Below, piece by piece: positions 1 to 8,781 of a stretch of DNA of 64,000 nt (position 1 is its first letter; each line of letters begins with the position of its first letter). A program made the translations under genes and the position numbers. Location: contig CAWIQJ010000002.1 of assembly GCA_963838235.1 (NCBI GenBank), positions 520,052-584,051 of the forward strand, in the 5' to 3' direction. Below the pieces are notes generated by a model, which saw only the letters and a list, made by a program, of their open reading frames with translations, was not told where the DNA came from and ran no database searches. This DNA comes from JAFECT01 sp963838235 (GTDB lineage Bacteria > Pseudomonadota > Alphaproteobacteria > Caulobacterales > Caulobacteraceae).

Positions 1-168
1 AGTCCACCGGCGCGGTCGAGACCGCCCAGTCCACAGGCCGCCCGTCCGGCCGAAGAAATCGAACCGGGGCATCGGGTTTACCGGGAGGATTTAACAGGTC
101 GTCAAGCATGCGCACCCAATGTGGCGAGCTGAGCCGCGCGTGCAACTGCGGCTATTGAGTAGAGCCTG
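1..168 (+). other. Unassigned sequence upstream of fliN
   Basis: All three plus-strand frames reach a stop before fliN (one at about 132, the others near 92 and 155), and none gives a recognisable protein. In Caulobacter-type clusters fliH/flbE precedes fliN, so this could be the frame-damaged 3' end of that gene, but the sequence alone does not show it. A purine-rich GGGAGGA lies at about 79-85, too far upstream to serve the fliN start used here. Confidence 0.3.
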
Positions 169-441
169 ATGGTAATGGATTTGGGCCAGGTCGCGGCCGT
201 CAATGTGGAGATCTCGGTGGTCCTGGGCCGCTGCGTGCTGCCCATGCAGCAGCTGCTGCGCATGGGCCGCGGCGCGGTCATCCCGCTGGACGCCGGCGAG
301 AACGACGAGGTCTGGATCCTGGCCAACAACCACCCGGTGGCCCGGGGCGAGATCCGCATCAACGAGGACAAGATCGCCATAGTGGTGACCGGGGTGGCCG
401 ACGTCTACGAGTTCATGGCCGGGGCCCGGGCGGCGGCCTGA
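169..441 (+). CDS. fliN: Flagellar motor switch protein FliN (SpoA domain)
   Basis: FliN forms part of the C-ring of the flagellar switch, on the cytoplasmic face of the basal body, where it helps set rotation direction and docks the export apparatus. The 90-residue product is almost entirely one SpoA (FliN C-terminal) domain. It shows the family pattern VNVEISVVLGR near the start, LLRMGRGAVI in the middle, and NNHPVARGEI with its conserved Asn and Arg. A stop codon lies just upstream in frame, so the start is at 169 or the ATG at 175; either gives a short FliN. The usual 20-40 residue N-terminal extension is absent, either naturally or because of an indel in the poor-quality sequence upstream. 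Other flagellar genes are in the same window. Confidence 0.85.
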   Translation: MVMDLGQVAAVNVEISVVLGRCVLPMQQLLRMGRGAVIPLDAGENDEVWILANNHPVARGEIRINEDKIAIVVTGVADVYEFMAGARAAA

Positions 442-573
442 AGGGCGCTGTCCCGGCGGCAACCGTTGCCGGTAGCGGCGTTATCCAGCTACTCTCCCTG
501 AAGATAAGTCCGGCCGCGGCCAGGTCGCGGGACTGTCGTTCCGGTCCGAGCCGATCGGAGAAGGAGTAAGGCG

Positions 574-1138
574 ATGAAACGCTTGCCTTTTACCCTCAGC
601 ACGGCGCTGGTTCTTCTCAGTTTCGTGGGCGCGCCGGCCCTGGCCGCCGGCCAAACCAGTGGCGGCCCGTCCCTGGCCGACACCCTGCAGTTCATCACCG
701 CCACCGTCGCGGCCCAGGGACCGGTCTCGTTCTCGGGCGTGGTCCACGATCCCGCCGCCAACACCAGCTGGAGCTACAGCCGCACCGTCACGCTGACCAA
801 CTTTGTCGCCGACGCCGCCGCTTGCAAGCTCTCCTTTCATTTCTCGGAACAGACCCCGGGCAATCCCAACACCGAGACCGACGGCCGGCTCCCGTTCAGC
901 GGAATCCAGCAGGTCAAGGTGGAGAAGTCTCCAGGACGAACTCGTCGTCCTGGACGCCAAAGCCGGCCACGCCCAGTGGCAGGTCGTGCTCACGCCGCAG
1001 ATTTATGTGGTGAGCGCCCAGCGCCCGGACGGCACAACCAACGACTTCGATTTCTACAATTCGAACACCGCCCAGAGCGTCGGCAAGGCAGTACAGCATG
1101 CGGTCGATCTCTGCGGCGGGGGCAAAAGCCCGTTCTAA
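574..1138 (+). CDS. Secreted hypothetical protein, frame broken near 925
   Basis: The ORF starts at an ATG preceded by GAAGGAG and opens with a clear Sec signal peptide (MKRLPFT, hydrophobic core, ALAA cleavage region). The mature part has alternating polar and hydrophobic strands, suggesting a small periplasmic beta protein. After VKVE the frame is lost, and the +1 frame continues sensibly with LQDELVVLDAKAGHAQWQVV to a stop at 1138. The span is 3n+1 bases, which fits one inserted base near 920-930. Two cysteines, one in each half, could form a disulfide. I do not recognise the family. It stands alone between fliN and a tRNA. Confidence 0.6.
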
Positions 1139-1213
1139 CGCGATTACGACGCCGTTTCCGACGCCGCTTCACAAGCCGGACCCTTGTTGCTATTCCCCCC
1201 GCCTCCGAGGCGA

Positions 1214-1298
1214 GCGGTCGTGGCGGAATTGGTAGACGCGCAGCGTTGAGGTCGCTGTGGGGCAACCCGTGGAAGTTCGAGTCTTCTCGACCGCACCA
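1214..1298 (+). tRNA. tRNA-Leu(GAG)
   Basis: A complete class II tRNA. The acceptor stem GCGGTCG pairs with CGACCGC and is followed by an encoded CCA. The D-arm is GGCGGAATTGGTAGACGC. The anticodon stem AGCG/CGCT encloses the 7-nt loop TTGAGGT, giving anticodon GAG, which reads CUC and CUU leucine codons. A variable arm precedes the T-arm with its GTTCGAGTC loop. No anomalies seen. Confidence 0.93.
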
Positions 1299-1402
1299 GC
1301 CTTCGCCCTAGCGCGCTACGGCTCGGCAAGCCTGCAACATTGCGAAGGCGGACCGGTTCCCGTCTGAGCGGCATTCCCTTGCGCCCAGCCGGATCCTCAG
1401 CC

Positions 1403-1418
1403 TTAAGATTTCGCTAAC
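1403..1418 (+). promoter_or_regulatory. CtrA-like site upstream of the lysozyme gene
   Basis: TTAAGATTTCGCTAAC matches the CtrA consensus TTAA-N7-TTAAC with one mismatch. It lies about 65-80 bases upstream of the GH24 lysozyme start, a plausible position for cell-cycle control. Assignment rests on the motif alone. Confidence 0.45.
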
Positions 1419-1481
1419 GGTATGGGCATTGCACCCTCGCCTTCGGGGTGAATGCGCCCGTCTCGTATTGGATCAGCAGGC

Positions 1482-3105
1482 ATGCGTCCGCGTCAGAAGG
1501 TTTCCCGCCAGGGGCTCGCGCTGATCGAAGCTTTCGAAGGGCTTCGCCAGACCGCCGCGCGCCTGCCGGACGGCCGCTGGACCATCGGCTACGGCCATAC
1601 AAAATCGGCCCGGGAGGGGGCGGAAGTCTCGCCCCAGGACGCCGAAGCCCTTCTGCTGTTCGACCTGATGCCGGTGGTCGAGGCCGTGAACGGCCTGGTC
1701 TTCACGCCGCTGAACCAGAACCAGTTCGACGGGCTCTGCGCTTTCGTCTTCAATGTGGGGATCGACGCCTTCCGCGGCTCCGATGTGCTGAAGCGGGTTA
1801 ACGAAGGCCGCCTGACCGAGGCCGCCTGCGAGATCGACCTGTGGCGCAAGGGCGAGGTGGCGGGCGATCCGCTGGTGCTCGACGGCCTGGTCCGCCGGCG
1901 CACCGCGGAAAAGGCCCTGTTCCTGAACTCCGCTCGAGGGCCACGCCCCGATCCCTTCGGTCCTGGTTCGCCCGGCCGTGGATGTCGACGCGCCCGAGGT
2001 GCTGCCGACTAGCCGCCCGGTCGAAACCGAGGCGCCGCTCGCGGGCCCGACCGCCGAACTGCACCGGACCGATGCGGCCGCCCCAGCCCAATCCGCGCCC
2101 GAACCCGAGTCCGACGCGCCGTCCAACGTCGTCACCGCTGTCTTCGCCGCCGCCGAGATCATCGTGGTCCAGGCCACGCCCGAGCCGGCGGCCGACGCCG
2201 GCATGCCGTCGGCCGACGCCATCTCCTATTTCGCGGAAGCCCCGCAGCCCGCGGCCGAACCGGAACCCGAAGCCGAGCCTGAGCCCGCCCCCGAACCCGA
2301 ACCCGCTGCGCCGGAGCCCGCGCCGGTGGACACGGGTCCCGCACCGGTCGAGCCGGTGACAAAGCCTTGGCCGGAAGCGCCGCGTCCCATGATCGGGTCG
2401 CCGCCCATGCGCTCGGTGGCTGAGACGGTCACCCAGGCGCGCATCTACGGGCCGATGGCTGCGGCCGCCCTCGGCCGCAACCCGGCCGCCCGAGCCGCCA
2501 ACGAGGGTCGCCCGGCGGAAGCCAAGCCCGAGCCGGTTCAGCCCGCGCCGCCGTACGCGCCGGTCGTTGCACCGGAACCCGTCTCGTTCCATCCCGGGCC
2601 GCCGCCGCCCGTCGTGATCCCCACCCCGTCGCCGGTGGTCGTCCCCCCGGCGCCGCAACCCGCGCCCCAGCCCCAGGCCGAACAAGCGCCTGCCCCTGAG
2701 CCGGTTGTCTCTCAGCCGCCGGCCGCCGCGCCGCCGCCGCTGGTCCTGACCCATCCGCCCGAAGACGCGCCTGTCGCCCCACCCGAACCGCAGGTCCAGG
2801 CCGCGCCCGAGGCGGCGAGCGACCCGACCTTGTTCCAGGAAGGCTGGACCGGGGGCGAGCCTACCCGCGTCATCCGCCACGAGCCTGTGCCGGTCGAGGA
2901 AGGCAAACGCCGCTCTGCCGGGCCCTTCATCCTGATGGCCCTCATCGGCCTGGCGGCTTTCGCCGGGGCGGTGGCGGCGTTCATCCGCGGCCACACCGGC
3001 GGGGACCTGACCATCTATGCCGTCGTCCTGGCGATCATCGGGACCGCCTGCGTCGCGATCGCCGTCTTCTTCCTGCTCGGGCGGCTGGGCGGCTCGCAGG
3101 ACTAG
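1482..3105 (+). CDS. GH24 lysozyme with proline-rich linker and C-terminal membrane segments (frame broken near 1930)
   Basis: Residues 1-150 form a phage-type (GH24) muramidase domain that cleaves peptidoglycan. Visible motifs are FEG (candidate catalytic Glu19), PDGRWTIGYGHT (Asp30 and Thr34 nearby) and NQFDGLCAFVFNVG. After KALFLNS the frame is lost, and another frame continues through PLEGHAPIPSVLVRP, so one indel lies near 1925-1933. A roughly 300-residue linker rich in Pro, Ala and Glu follows, then two hydrophobic segments near the C-terminus (FILMALIGLAAFAG and IYAVVLAIIGTACVAIAVF). The start at 1482 is preferred over 1452 because homologues begin close to the RQKVSRQGL segment. No export signal is seen at the N-terminus. 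A CtrA-like motif lies upstream, and the flagellar setting suggests local wall remodelling; that role is inferred. Confidence 0.75.
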
Positions 3106-3183
3106 GCCATCTTCGCAATGCGAAGAGGCCCGGGAGAAAGGGTTTGCTCGCGCCTGCGAAATGACCGTGCTATCGGCGAGGCC

Positions 3184-4350
3184 ATGATCCCCAACGCGCT
3201 TCCTGAGTTCGATTTCGGCCTGGGCGAGACCGCCGACGCGATCCGCGAGACCACCGCGCGCTACGCCCACGACCGCATCCAGCCGATGGCGGACGAGATC
3301 GACCGCTCGAACGACTTCCCGCGCGAGCTGTGGCCCGAGATGGGCGCGCTGGGTCTGCACGGGATCACGGTCGAGGAAGAGTGGGGCGGCCTGGGCCTCG
3401 GCTACCTCGAGCATTGCATCGCCATGGAGGAGGTATCGCGCGCCTCGGCCTCGATCGGGCTGAGCTATGGCGCGCACTCGAACCTCTGCGTGAACCAGAT
3501 CCGCCGCTGGGCGACGCCGGAGCAGAAGACCAAGTATCTGCCCAAGCTGATCACCGGCGAGCACGTCGGCGCCCTGGCCATGTCCGAAGCGGGCTCCGGG
3601 TCCGACGTGGTGTCGATGTCGTTGCGCGCGGACAAGAAGGGCGACCGTTACGTGCTGAACGGCACGAAGTTCTGGATCACCAATGCGCCGCACGCCGACA
3701 CCTTGGTGGTCTACGCCAAGACCGCGCCGGGCGAAGGGTCGCGCGGCATCACCGCCTTCCTGATCGAGAAGGGCTTCAAGGGCTATTCCGTCTCGCGCAA
3801 GCTCGACAAGTTCGGCATGCGCGGCTCCGACACCGGCGAGCTGGTGTTCGACGACTGCGAGGTGCCCGAAGACAACGTGATGGGCCCCGAAAACGGCGGT
3901 GTGGGCGTCTTGATGTCGGGCCTCGACTATGAGCGCACGGTGCTGGCGGCGGGACCGCTCGGCATCATGCAGGCGTGCCTGGACGTGGTGCTGCCCTATG
4001 CGCGCGAGCGCAAACAGTTCGGTAAGCCGATCGGATCGTTCCAGTTGATGCAGGCCAAGATCGCCGACATGTATGTGGCGCTGAACTCGGCGCGCGCCTA
4101 TGTCTATGCGGTCGCCAAGGCTTGCGATCAGGGCAAGACCACGCGCTTCGATGCGGCCGGCGCGATCCTTTTGGCGTCGGAGAATGCGGTGAAGACCGGT
4201 CTCGAGGCGATCCAGGCGCTGGGCGGCGCCGGCTACACCAAAGAGTGGCCCGTGGAGCGCTTCATGCGGGACGCAAAGCTTTATGATATCGGCGCCGGGA
4301 CGAACGAGATCCGGCGATTTCTCATCGGACGGGAGCTATTGGGGGCATGA
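3184..4350 (+). CDS. ivd: Isovaleryl-CoA dehydrogenase
   Basis: An FAD enzyme of the acyl-CoA dehydrogenase superfamily that oxidises isovaleryl-CoA to 3-methylcrotonyl-CoA in leucine degradation, passing electrons to ETF. The 388-residue length is typical. Signature segments are present: ALAMSEAGSGSDVVSM (FAD and substrate contacts), WITNAPHADTLVVYAKT, RERKQFGKPIGSFQ, and QALGGAGYTKEWPVERFMRDAK with GTNEIRR. The catalytic base is Glu250 in GLDYERT, the position characteristic of isovaleryl-CoA dehydrogenases and different from short-chain enzymes. The start at 3184 (MIPNALPEFDF) fits the family better than the longer reading from 3118. The usual liu neighbours are not seen; the stop overlaps the next gene as ATGA. 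Confidence 0.95.
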   Translation: MIPNALPEFDFGLGETADAIRETTARYAHDRIQPMADEIDRSNDFPRELWPEMGALGLHGITVEEEWGGLGLGYLEHCIAMEEVSRASASIGLSYGAHSNLCVNQIRRWATPEQKTKYLPKLITGEHVGALAMSEAGSGSDVVSMSLRADKKGDRYVLNGTKFWITNAPHADTLVVYAKTAPGEGSRGITAFLIEKGFKGYSVSRKLDKFGMRGSDTGELVFDDCEVPEDNVMGPENGGVGVLMSGLDYERTVLAAGPLGIMQACLDVVLPYARERKQFGKPIGSFQLMQAKIADMYVALNSARAYVYAVAKACDQGKTTRFDAAGAILLASENAVKTGLEAIQALGGAGYTKEWPVERFMRDAKLYDIGAGTNEIRRFLIGRELLGA

Positions 4351-4856
4351 CCGAAGTTATTGTTAGCGGCGACACGCAGAACCCTGCGATGAAACCTTTC
4401 ATGGCCTTGCTGGGCCAGATGCAAAAGTCGTGGAACGGCGGCAATGCGCAGGCGTTCGCGGCGGTGTTCGGCGAACAGGCCGACTTCATCGACCTGATGG
4501 GCGGGCACAACGTGGGCCAGCAGGCGATCGCCAAGGTGCACGCCGCGCTGTTCGCGAACGCCTACAAGGGCAGCAAGATCGAGTACAAGATCGAGAAGCA
4601 GAAACCGCTCGCGCCGACGGTGATGGTGCTGTTCCTGCACATGAAGCTGACCATGCAGCGCGACGGCAAGCCGGTGGACATGCTGGCGCGTCCGACCCTG
4701 ACCCTGCTCAAGACGCAGCAAGGTTGGCGGGTCGCGGTCTATCAGGGCACGCGCGTGGTGGACGGAACGGCGCGCGCGGCCGGCGGCAAGGCCGGCGCCG
4801 AGGCTCCGGCGATCGCGGACGATACCGACGACAAGAAGCCCGCCAAGAAAAAGTGA
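4347..4856 (+). CDS. NTF2-like (SnoaL/DUF4440) family protein
   Basis: A 169-residue protein with the cone-shaped NTF2 fold pattern: an N-terminal helix (MKPFMALLGQMQKSWNGGNAQAFAAVF), then DFIDLMGG, a helical turn and three beta strands ending in LTLLKTQQGWRVAVYQGTRV. This matches the SgcJ/EcaC-type DUF4440 group, whose members bind small ligands or act as accessory domains. No catalytic residues can be named. The C-terminus is a charged Ala/Asp/Lys tail ending KKPAKKK. It overlaps the ivd stop by four bases (ATGA), so it is translationally coupled and probably shares a function with acyl-CoA metabolism. A hairpin follows directly. Confidence 0.75.
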   Translation: MTEVIVSGDTQNPAMKPFMALLGQMQKSWNGGNAQAFAAVFGEQADFIDLMGGHNVGQQAIAKVHAALFANAYKGSKIEYKIEKQKPLAPTVMVLFLHMKLTMQRDGKPVDMLARPTLTLLKTQQGWRVAVYQGTRVVDGTARAAGGKAGAEAPAIADDTDDKKPAKKK

Positions 4857-4870
4857 CGACGGCTCAGCTT

Positions 4871-4895
4871 GCCCGGCCGCAATCTGCGGCCGGGC
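4871..4895 (+). terminator. Hairpin after the ivd operon
   Basis: GCCCGGCCGC, loop AATCT, GCGGCCGGGC: a perfect 10-bp stem 14 bases after the stop at 4856. A T-rich stretch (TTATTTTTC) comes only 20 bases later, so it may act as a terminator or as a 3' end stabiliser. Confidence 0.6.
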
Positions 4896-4962
4896 GGTTT
4901 GAGAGACCTTCGTTATTTTTCCCCGCATGATAGTCTGAATGCTCCAGACAGGAGGTTCAGGC

Positions 4963-6264
4963 ATGGGGATTAGGGGCAAGCTCATGATCGCGGCGGCGGC
5001 CGCAGGCGCGCTTTCGGCGCCGGCGTTCGCGCAGCAATCGGGACCGATTGCGACCTATTGGGTCAGCGCGTCGACCAGCACAGGCCTGGGCGGCATGATG
5101 GGCGCGCTGGGGTCCACGTCCGGCCAGGGCGGCGACCCGTCCCAACAGCAGCAGCAGCCCAAGCCGAAACGGCCGGGCCTCGGCTCCATGCTGGGTGCGG
5201 CGGCGAGCGGGGTGATCCCCGGCGCCGGCATGTTCGGCGGACACGGCGGCGATTCGAGCGGCGGCAATGGCGGCGGCGGCCGCAGCGGCTCAGACTACTT
5301 GGCGATGATGCAGGGCGGCGGCCCGCCCGTGCGCACGCTCTCGCTGCAGCTCGGCTCGATCGACAAGGCGTCCGGCGACCCGACCGCCGAGCACCTGATT
5401 CCGACCGGTCTGAACATGGGGCCGAGCCTGCCCTTGGTGACGCCCGTGGCGCCGCCGCCGGCCAAGTCTGAAGAGGGCGACTATCAGATGCCCCAGCAGA
5501 TGAAACAGCCGAAGGGCAAGCTGATGATCTACTGGGGCTGCGGCGAGCATGCCGCGGCGGCGCCAATCGTGATCGACTTCGCGACTATCGGCCAGGGCCA
5601 GATGCCCAAGATGCCGATGATCGACGTGCGCTCCGAGCATCCGCCGTCCGCGAACCGCAGTGCGACCTACGGTTCGTGGCCCAATGCAAAGGATTCGCAG
5701 CGCGTCCCCGACGACGGCTCGCTGGTGGGCGATCACATGGTGCGCGGCGACTACACGCCCGACATCCATTTCCACCTGGACGCCGACCACGACTTCATGG
5801 GTCCGCTGACCATCACCGGCAAGGACCCGACGCCCGACGGCGGTCTGCGCCTGACCTGGAACCCAGTGCAGGGGGCCACGGGCTATTACGCCTGGATGAT
5901 GGGCGTCGACATGCATGACGGCGGCGATGGCGGCCACACCATGGTGATGTGGACATCCGGCATGAAGGCGAGTTCGTTCAGTGCGCTACTCGACTACCTT
6001 CCGCCGGCCGAGGTGCGCCGCCTGGTCGCCGAACAGGTGGTGATGTCGCCGCAGACCACCGAGTGCATCATCCCGCAGGAGGTCCGCAACGCCGGCGCCG
6101 TGGGCATGCTGTCGATGATCGCCTACGGCGACGAGGTGAACGTCTCCGATCCGCCGCGCCCGTCCAAAGCCAAGGCGCCGTGGGACCTGAAGTACGTGGT
6201 CAAGGTCCGCTACAAGTCCACCACCGCGGTGATGATGGGCATGGACCACATGGGCGGGCGCTAG
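4963..6264 (+). CDS. Secreted Gly/Met-rich hypothetical protein
   Basis: A 433-residue protein starting at ATG 4963, eight bases after a strong AGGAGG. The signal peptide is MGIRGKLMIAAAAAGALSAPAFA. Residues 40-110 are low complexity (Gly, Ser, a QQQQQQ run, Pro/Lys). The conserved-looking part contains GKLMIYWGCGEHA, then a region rich in Met, His and Asp, and LRLTWNPVQGATGYYAWMMG, which resembles a fibronectin III-like strand pattern. It ends in a Met/His/Gly stretch. The Met and His content could bind metal, but this is speculation. I do not recognise the family. It is flanked by hairpins on both sides and so is probably monocistronic. Confidence 0.75.
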   Translation: MGIRGKLMIAAAAAGALSAPAFAQQSGPIATYWVSASTSTGLGGMMGALGSTSGQGGDPSQQQQQPKPKRPGLGSMLGAAASGVIPGAGMFGGHGGDSSGGNGGGGRSGSDYLAMMQGGGPPVRTLSLQLGSIDKASGDPTAEHLIPTGLNMGPSLPLVTPVAPPPAKSEEGDYQMPQQMKQPKGKLMIYWGCGEHAAAAPIVIDFATIGQGQMPKMPMIDVRSEHPPSANRSATYGSWPNAKDSQRVPDDGSLVGDHMVRGDYTPDIHFHLDADHDFMGPLTITGKDPTPDGGLRLTWNPVQGATGYYAWMMGVDMHDGGDGGHTMVMWTSGMKASSFSALLDYLPPAEVRRLVAEQVVMSPQTTECIIPQEVRNAGAVGMLSMIAYGDEVNVSDPPRPSKAKAPWDLKYVVKVRYKSTTAVMMGMDHMGGR

Positions 6265-6283
6265 GCCTGCCTCGATACGCAGA

Positions 6284-6307
6284 AGGCCGCCTCTTGCGGG
6301 GCGGCCT
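6284..6307 (+). terminator. Hairpin after the secreted Gly/Met-rich gene
   Basis: AGGCCGCC, loop TCTTGCGG, GGCGGCCT: an 8-bp GC-rich stem 20 bases after the stop codon at 6264. There is no long T tail. Confidence 0.5.
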
Positions 6308-6568
6308 CCACATTGTCGGACCGCCAATCGGCGTCGCGACCAATAGCTTGCGCTCGGAGGTGATCCGAAGCCTAGGCTTGAACCTCGTTGTCGGAGATCC
6401 AGGTCACGGTACCCGATGACGGCTGGAGACAATGAGACACTGGTCACCTCCTTTCAAAAAGTTATCGACAGCGCCCAAGGTAGGCACGGTTTGGGCGAAT
6501 ATAAAGCCCCTTCGCGCGACGCAGGACGTCGCAGGCCTCATTTTCCCCGGAGTTGTCCCAGGAGAGTC

Positions 6569-6931
6569 ATGCCGGACCGCGCCGTCGTCAAAGCCTTCAT
6601 AGCCGCCGTGGTCAGCGGCAGGCACGCCGAGGCCATCGAGGAATTTTACGCCGAGACCGCCTCCATGCAGGAGAACCTAGGCCCGCCGCGGGAAGGCCGG
6701 GACGTCCTGGTGGCGCACGAGAAGGCGTTCCTGGCGCGGATGGCGAACGTGGTTACGCATCCCGTCGAGCGCTGGCTGCTGGACGGCGACCGGGTGGTGA
6801 TCAACTGGGTCTTCGACATCACTGGCCAGGACGGGGTGACGCGCCGCATGGACGAACTGTCGATCCAGCTGTGGGAGGGGGACAAGGTGGTGCGGGAGCA
6901 ATTCTACTATGACCCGGCGTCGATCAAGTGA
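6569..6931 (+). CDS. SnoaL-like (NTF2 fold) protein
   Basis: A 120-residue polyketide cyclase-like SnoaL domain: helix RAVVKAFIAAVVSGRHAEAIEEFYAE, then the beta sheet VERWLLDGDRVVINWVFDIT and LWEGDKVVREQFYYDP. The last motif, IxxGKIxxxxxYxDP-like, is typical of SnoaL-like ketosteroid isomerase relatives, where Asp and Tyr line the pocket. The start at 6569 follows CCCAGGAGAG; the longer ORF from 6416 lacks a ribosome site and family similarity. The substrate is unknown. The gene stands alone between a hairpin and an inverted repeat. Confidence 0.75.
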   Translation: MPDRAVVKAFIAAVVSGRHAEAIEEFYAETASMQENLGPPREGRDVLVAHEKAFLARMANVVTHPVERWLLDGDRVVINWVFDITGQDGVTRRMDELSIQLWEGDKVVREQFYYDPASIK

Positions 6932-6945
6932 TCCCAAATTTTGTT

Positions 6946-7077
6946 CCGCTCATCCCGGCGAATGCCGGGACCCAGATCGTATGGCGCGCACCATAGATAT
7001 TGACCGTGATTATACCGCTTAAATAGCGAAGCGCGGCGCTCTGTAATCTGGGTCCCGGCATTCGCCGGGATGAGCGG
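6946..7077. repeat. Inverted repeat, perfect 32-bp arms
   Basis: The arms at 6946-6977 and 7046-7077 are exact reverse complements and begin CCGCTCATCCCGGCGAATGC. They flank a 68-bp AT-richer centre. The arm is itself palindromic (CCCGGCGAATGCCGGG). A degenerate copy flanks 31152-31400, so this is a dispersed chromosomal repeat. It lies between two convergent transcription units, where it could terminate both. Confidence 0.9.
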
Positions 7078-7089
7078 AGCATAAGGGGG

Positions 7090-7902
7090 TTAAGTTACCC
7101 CCCCGCCGTGCTGGAAACTCTCGACAAGGGATCCGGCGACCAATCGCCAACCATCCACCAGCACAAAGAATATGAGCTTGAACGGCAGGCTGACCACCAC
7201 CGGCGGCAGCATCATCATGCCCATACTCATCAGCACGCTCGCCACCACCAGGTCGATGACCAGGAACGGCACGAACAGCAGGAACCCGATCTCGAAGGCG
7301 CGCTTCAGCTCCGAGATCATGAAGGCCGGCGTGACGACGCGCAGGGGCAGGTCGATGGCGTGCTGGGGCTTGGCCACCTTGCCCAGCCGCACGAACAGGG
7401 CGAGGTCGCCGCGGTCGACCTGGTGCAGCATGAAAGCCTTCACCGGCTGGGACGCGGCGCCGAAGGCCTGGGGCAGCTCCATCTTCTTGTCGAGCAGGGG
7501 CTTGATGCCGGCATCGTAGGACTGAGTGAAGGTCGGGCCCATCACCACCGCGGTCAGGAACAGCGACAGCGAGACCAAGACCGCGTTGGGCGGGCTCTGC
7601 TGCAGGCCGAGCGCGGTGCGCAACAGGGACAGCACCACGGTGATGCGCACGAACGAGGTGGTCATGATCACGATCGAGGGCGCCAGCGACAGCACCGTGA
7701 CCAGGGCGATCAGCTGGACCACGCGCTGGGTCAGGCCCGCGCCGTTGCCGAGGTCGAGGTTCACCGCCTGGGCGGCGGCGACCGCGGGAAAAATCATGCA
7801 GCCCAGCGTCACGATCAGGCTGAGGCGGAACGCGCGGCCCATCTCGCCGCGCGTCGGCAGGTGGAAGGGCGAGGGCAGGGCGGTTATGACCTTGCGCGTC
7901 AT
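7090..7902 (-). CDS. fliP: Flagellar export gate protein FliP
   Basis: FliP forms the core pentamer of the FliPQR export gate in the inner membrane at the flagellar base. The 270-residue protein opens with an N-terminal signal/TM segment (LIVTLGCMIFPAVAAAQ), followed by the family hallmarks VVQLIALVTVLSLAPSIVIMT, SFVRITVVLSLLRTALGLQQSPPN, FMISELKRAFEIGFLLFVPFLVIDLVV and MGMMMLPPVVVSLPFKLIFFVLVDGW. The start at 7902 overlaps the fliO stop as ATGA, so the pair is coupled. The longer ORF reading to 8196 is only the fliO antiframe. Length is slightly above average because of the leader. Confidence 0.95.
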   Translation of the reverse strand: MTRKVITALPSPFHLPTRGEMGRAFRLSLIVTLGCMIFPAVAAAQAVNLDLGNGAGLTQRVVQLIALVTVLSLAPSIVIMTTSFVRITVVLSLLRTALGLQQSPPNAVLVSLSLFLTAVVMGPTFTQSYDAGIKPLLDKKMELPQAFGAASQPVKAFMLHQVDRGDLALFVRLGKVAKPQHAIDLPLRVVTPAFMISELKRAFEIGFLLFVPFLVIDLVVASVLMSMGMMMLPPVVVSLPFKLIFFVLVDGWRLVAGSLVESFQHGGGVT

Positions 7903-8177
7903 CGCGGCGTCCTCACCGGTTCGTGGGCGGGCAATTCGCGGCCTTCGCCCAGAAGAATCACGCGCTCGGCGTCGTCGACGCGGACCAGGAGCATCCGCTG
8001 GGTCGGGCCGAGCACCAGGGTTTCGACGATCTGCATCCGCTTCTTCGCCCCGCCGCGGGTCTGCAGTCGGCCTAAGATGCCCGGGGCGAAGCGCCGCACG
8101 CCGACGCTGGCCAGGCCGATCAGGCCGAGGGTGACGACAAGGGCCAGGGCGGCCCTGAGAAAATCCAGAAAATCCAT
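7899..8177 (-). CDS. fliO: Flagellar biosynthesis protein FliO
   Basis: FliO is a small single-pass membrane chaperone that helps assemble the FliP ring. The 92-residue protein has one N-terminal TM helix (LRAALALVVTLGLIGLASVGV) followed by the cytoplasmic SH3-like FliO domain with MQIVETLVLGPTQRMLLVRVDDAERVILLGEG. The lead gene of a fliO-fliP operon, it is transcribed divergently from flgB, and its stop overlaps the fliP start. Confidence 0.9.
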   Translation of the reverse strand: MDFLDFLRAALALVVTLGLIGLASVGVRRFAPGILGRLQTRGGAKKRMQIVETLVLGPTQRMLLVRVDDAERVILLGEGRELPAHEPVRTPR

Positions 8178-8233
8178 CGACCGGGACCCGCGCCAAGCGC
8201 TTCTGCTCGCTTAAGGACCCTGAACGAACGTGG

Positions 8234-8302
8234 TTAACGCCGCTTTACCGAAACGCCTCGTTAACCAAACACGCGGCAACTTCTTCCCACCTTAGGGTTA
8301 AC
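8234..8302. promoter_or_regulatory. Divergent fliO/flgB promoter region with CtrA-like sites
   Basis: The 162-bp gap between fliO and flgB holds three GTTAAC motifs: TTAA-N7-TTACC at 8234-8249 (one mismatch to CtrA TTAA-N7-TTAAC), TTAACC at 8261-8266 and TTAAC at 8298-8302. CtrA controls early flagellar genes in Caulobacter, so control of both divergent operons is likely. No sigma54 GG-N10-GC element was identified with confidence. Confidence 0.45.
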
Positions 8303-8339
8303 GCGCTCGTTGCGCCGCCCGAGACCTGGAGAGTTCGTC

Positions 8340-8762
8340 GTGCGTGTGGACGACATTCCGCTGCTGGCCGCCCTGAAAGGCCGGCTTCAGTACCTGAACC
8401 GGCGCGAGAACGTGATCTCGGAGAACGTGGCCAACGCCGACGTGGCCGGCTTCACGCCCAAGGACATCAAGGCGCCGACCTTCGACCAGCTGGTGGGCCA
8501 TACCCAGGGGCCCGGGGCGGTGACGCTGGCGGTCACCGACGCCGGCCACATCTCCTCGCCCGGATCGTCGTCCTCGGACGCGCTGCCGATGAAGGCGGTC
8601 GACGCGCCCGATTCGGAGACGCGGATGGACGGCAACTCCGTGGTGCTCGAGGAGGAGATGCTGAAGATGGCCGAGAGCCGCATGGACTACGACGCCGCCA
8701 TCGGTCTCTACCAGCACTCGCTCAACATGCTGAAGACCGCCGCGCGCAGGCCGGGCGGCTGA
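8340..8762 (+). CDS. flgB: Flagellar basal body rod protein FlgB
   Basis: FlgB is the innermost proximal rod protein, exported into the periplasm. The product shows the rod-family N-terminal motif LQYLNRRENVISENVANADVAGFTPKDI and a C-terminal helix AIGLYQHSLNMLKTA. The GTG at 8340, eight bases after TGGAGAG, is preferred over the ATG at 8310, because family members start just before the DIPLLAALKGRL helix. First gene of flgB-flgC-fliE, 19 bases from flgC. Confidence 0.93.
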   Translation: MRVDDIPLLAALKGRLQYLNRRENVISENVANADVAGFTPKDIKAPTFDQLVGHTQGPGAVTLAVTDAGHISSPGSSSSDALPMKAVDAPDSETRMDGNSVVLEEEMLKMAESRMDYDAAIGLYQHSLNMLKTAARRPGG

Positions 8763-8781
8763 TGTGAAGGGAAGGTTCTAG

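Noticed and set aside
1798..3693. 631-residue minus-strand ORF
   Set aside because: Antisense of the Pro/Glu/Ala-rich lysozyme linker; Gly/Arg-rich low-complexity product.
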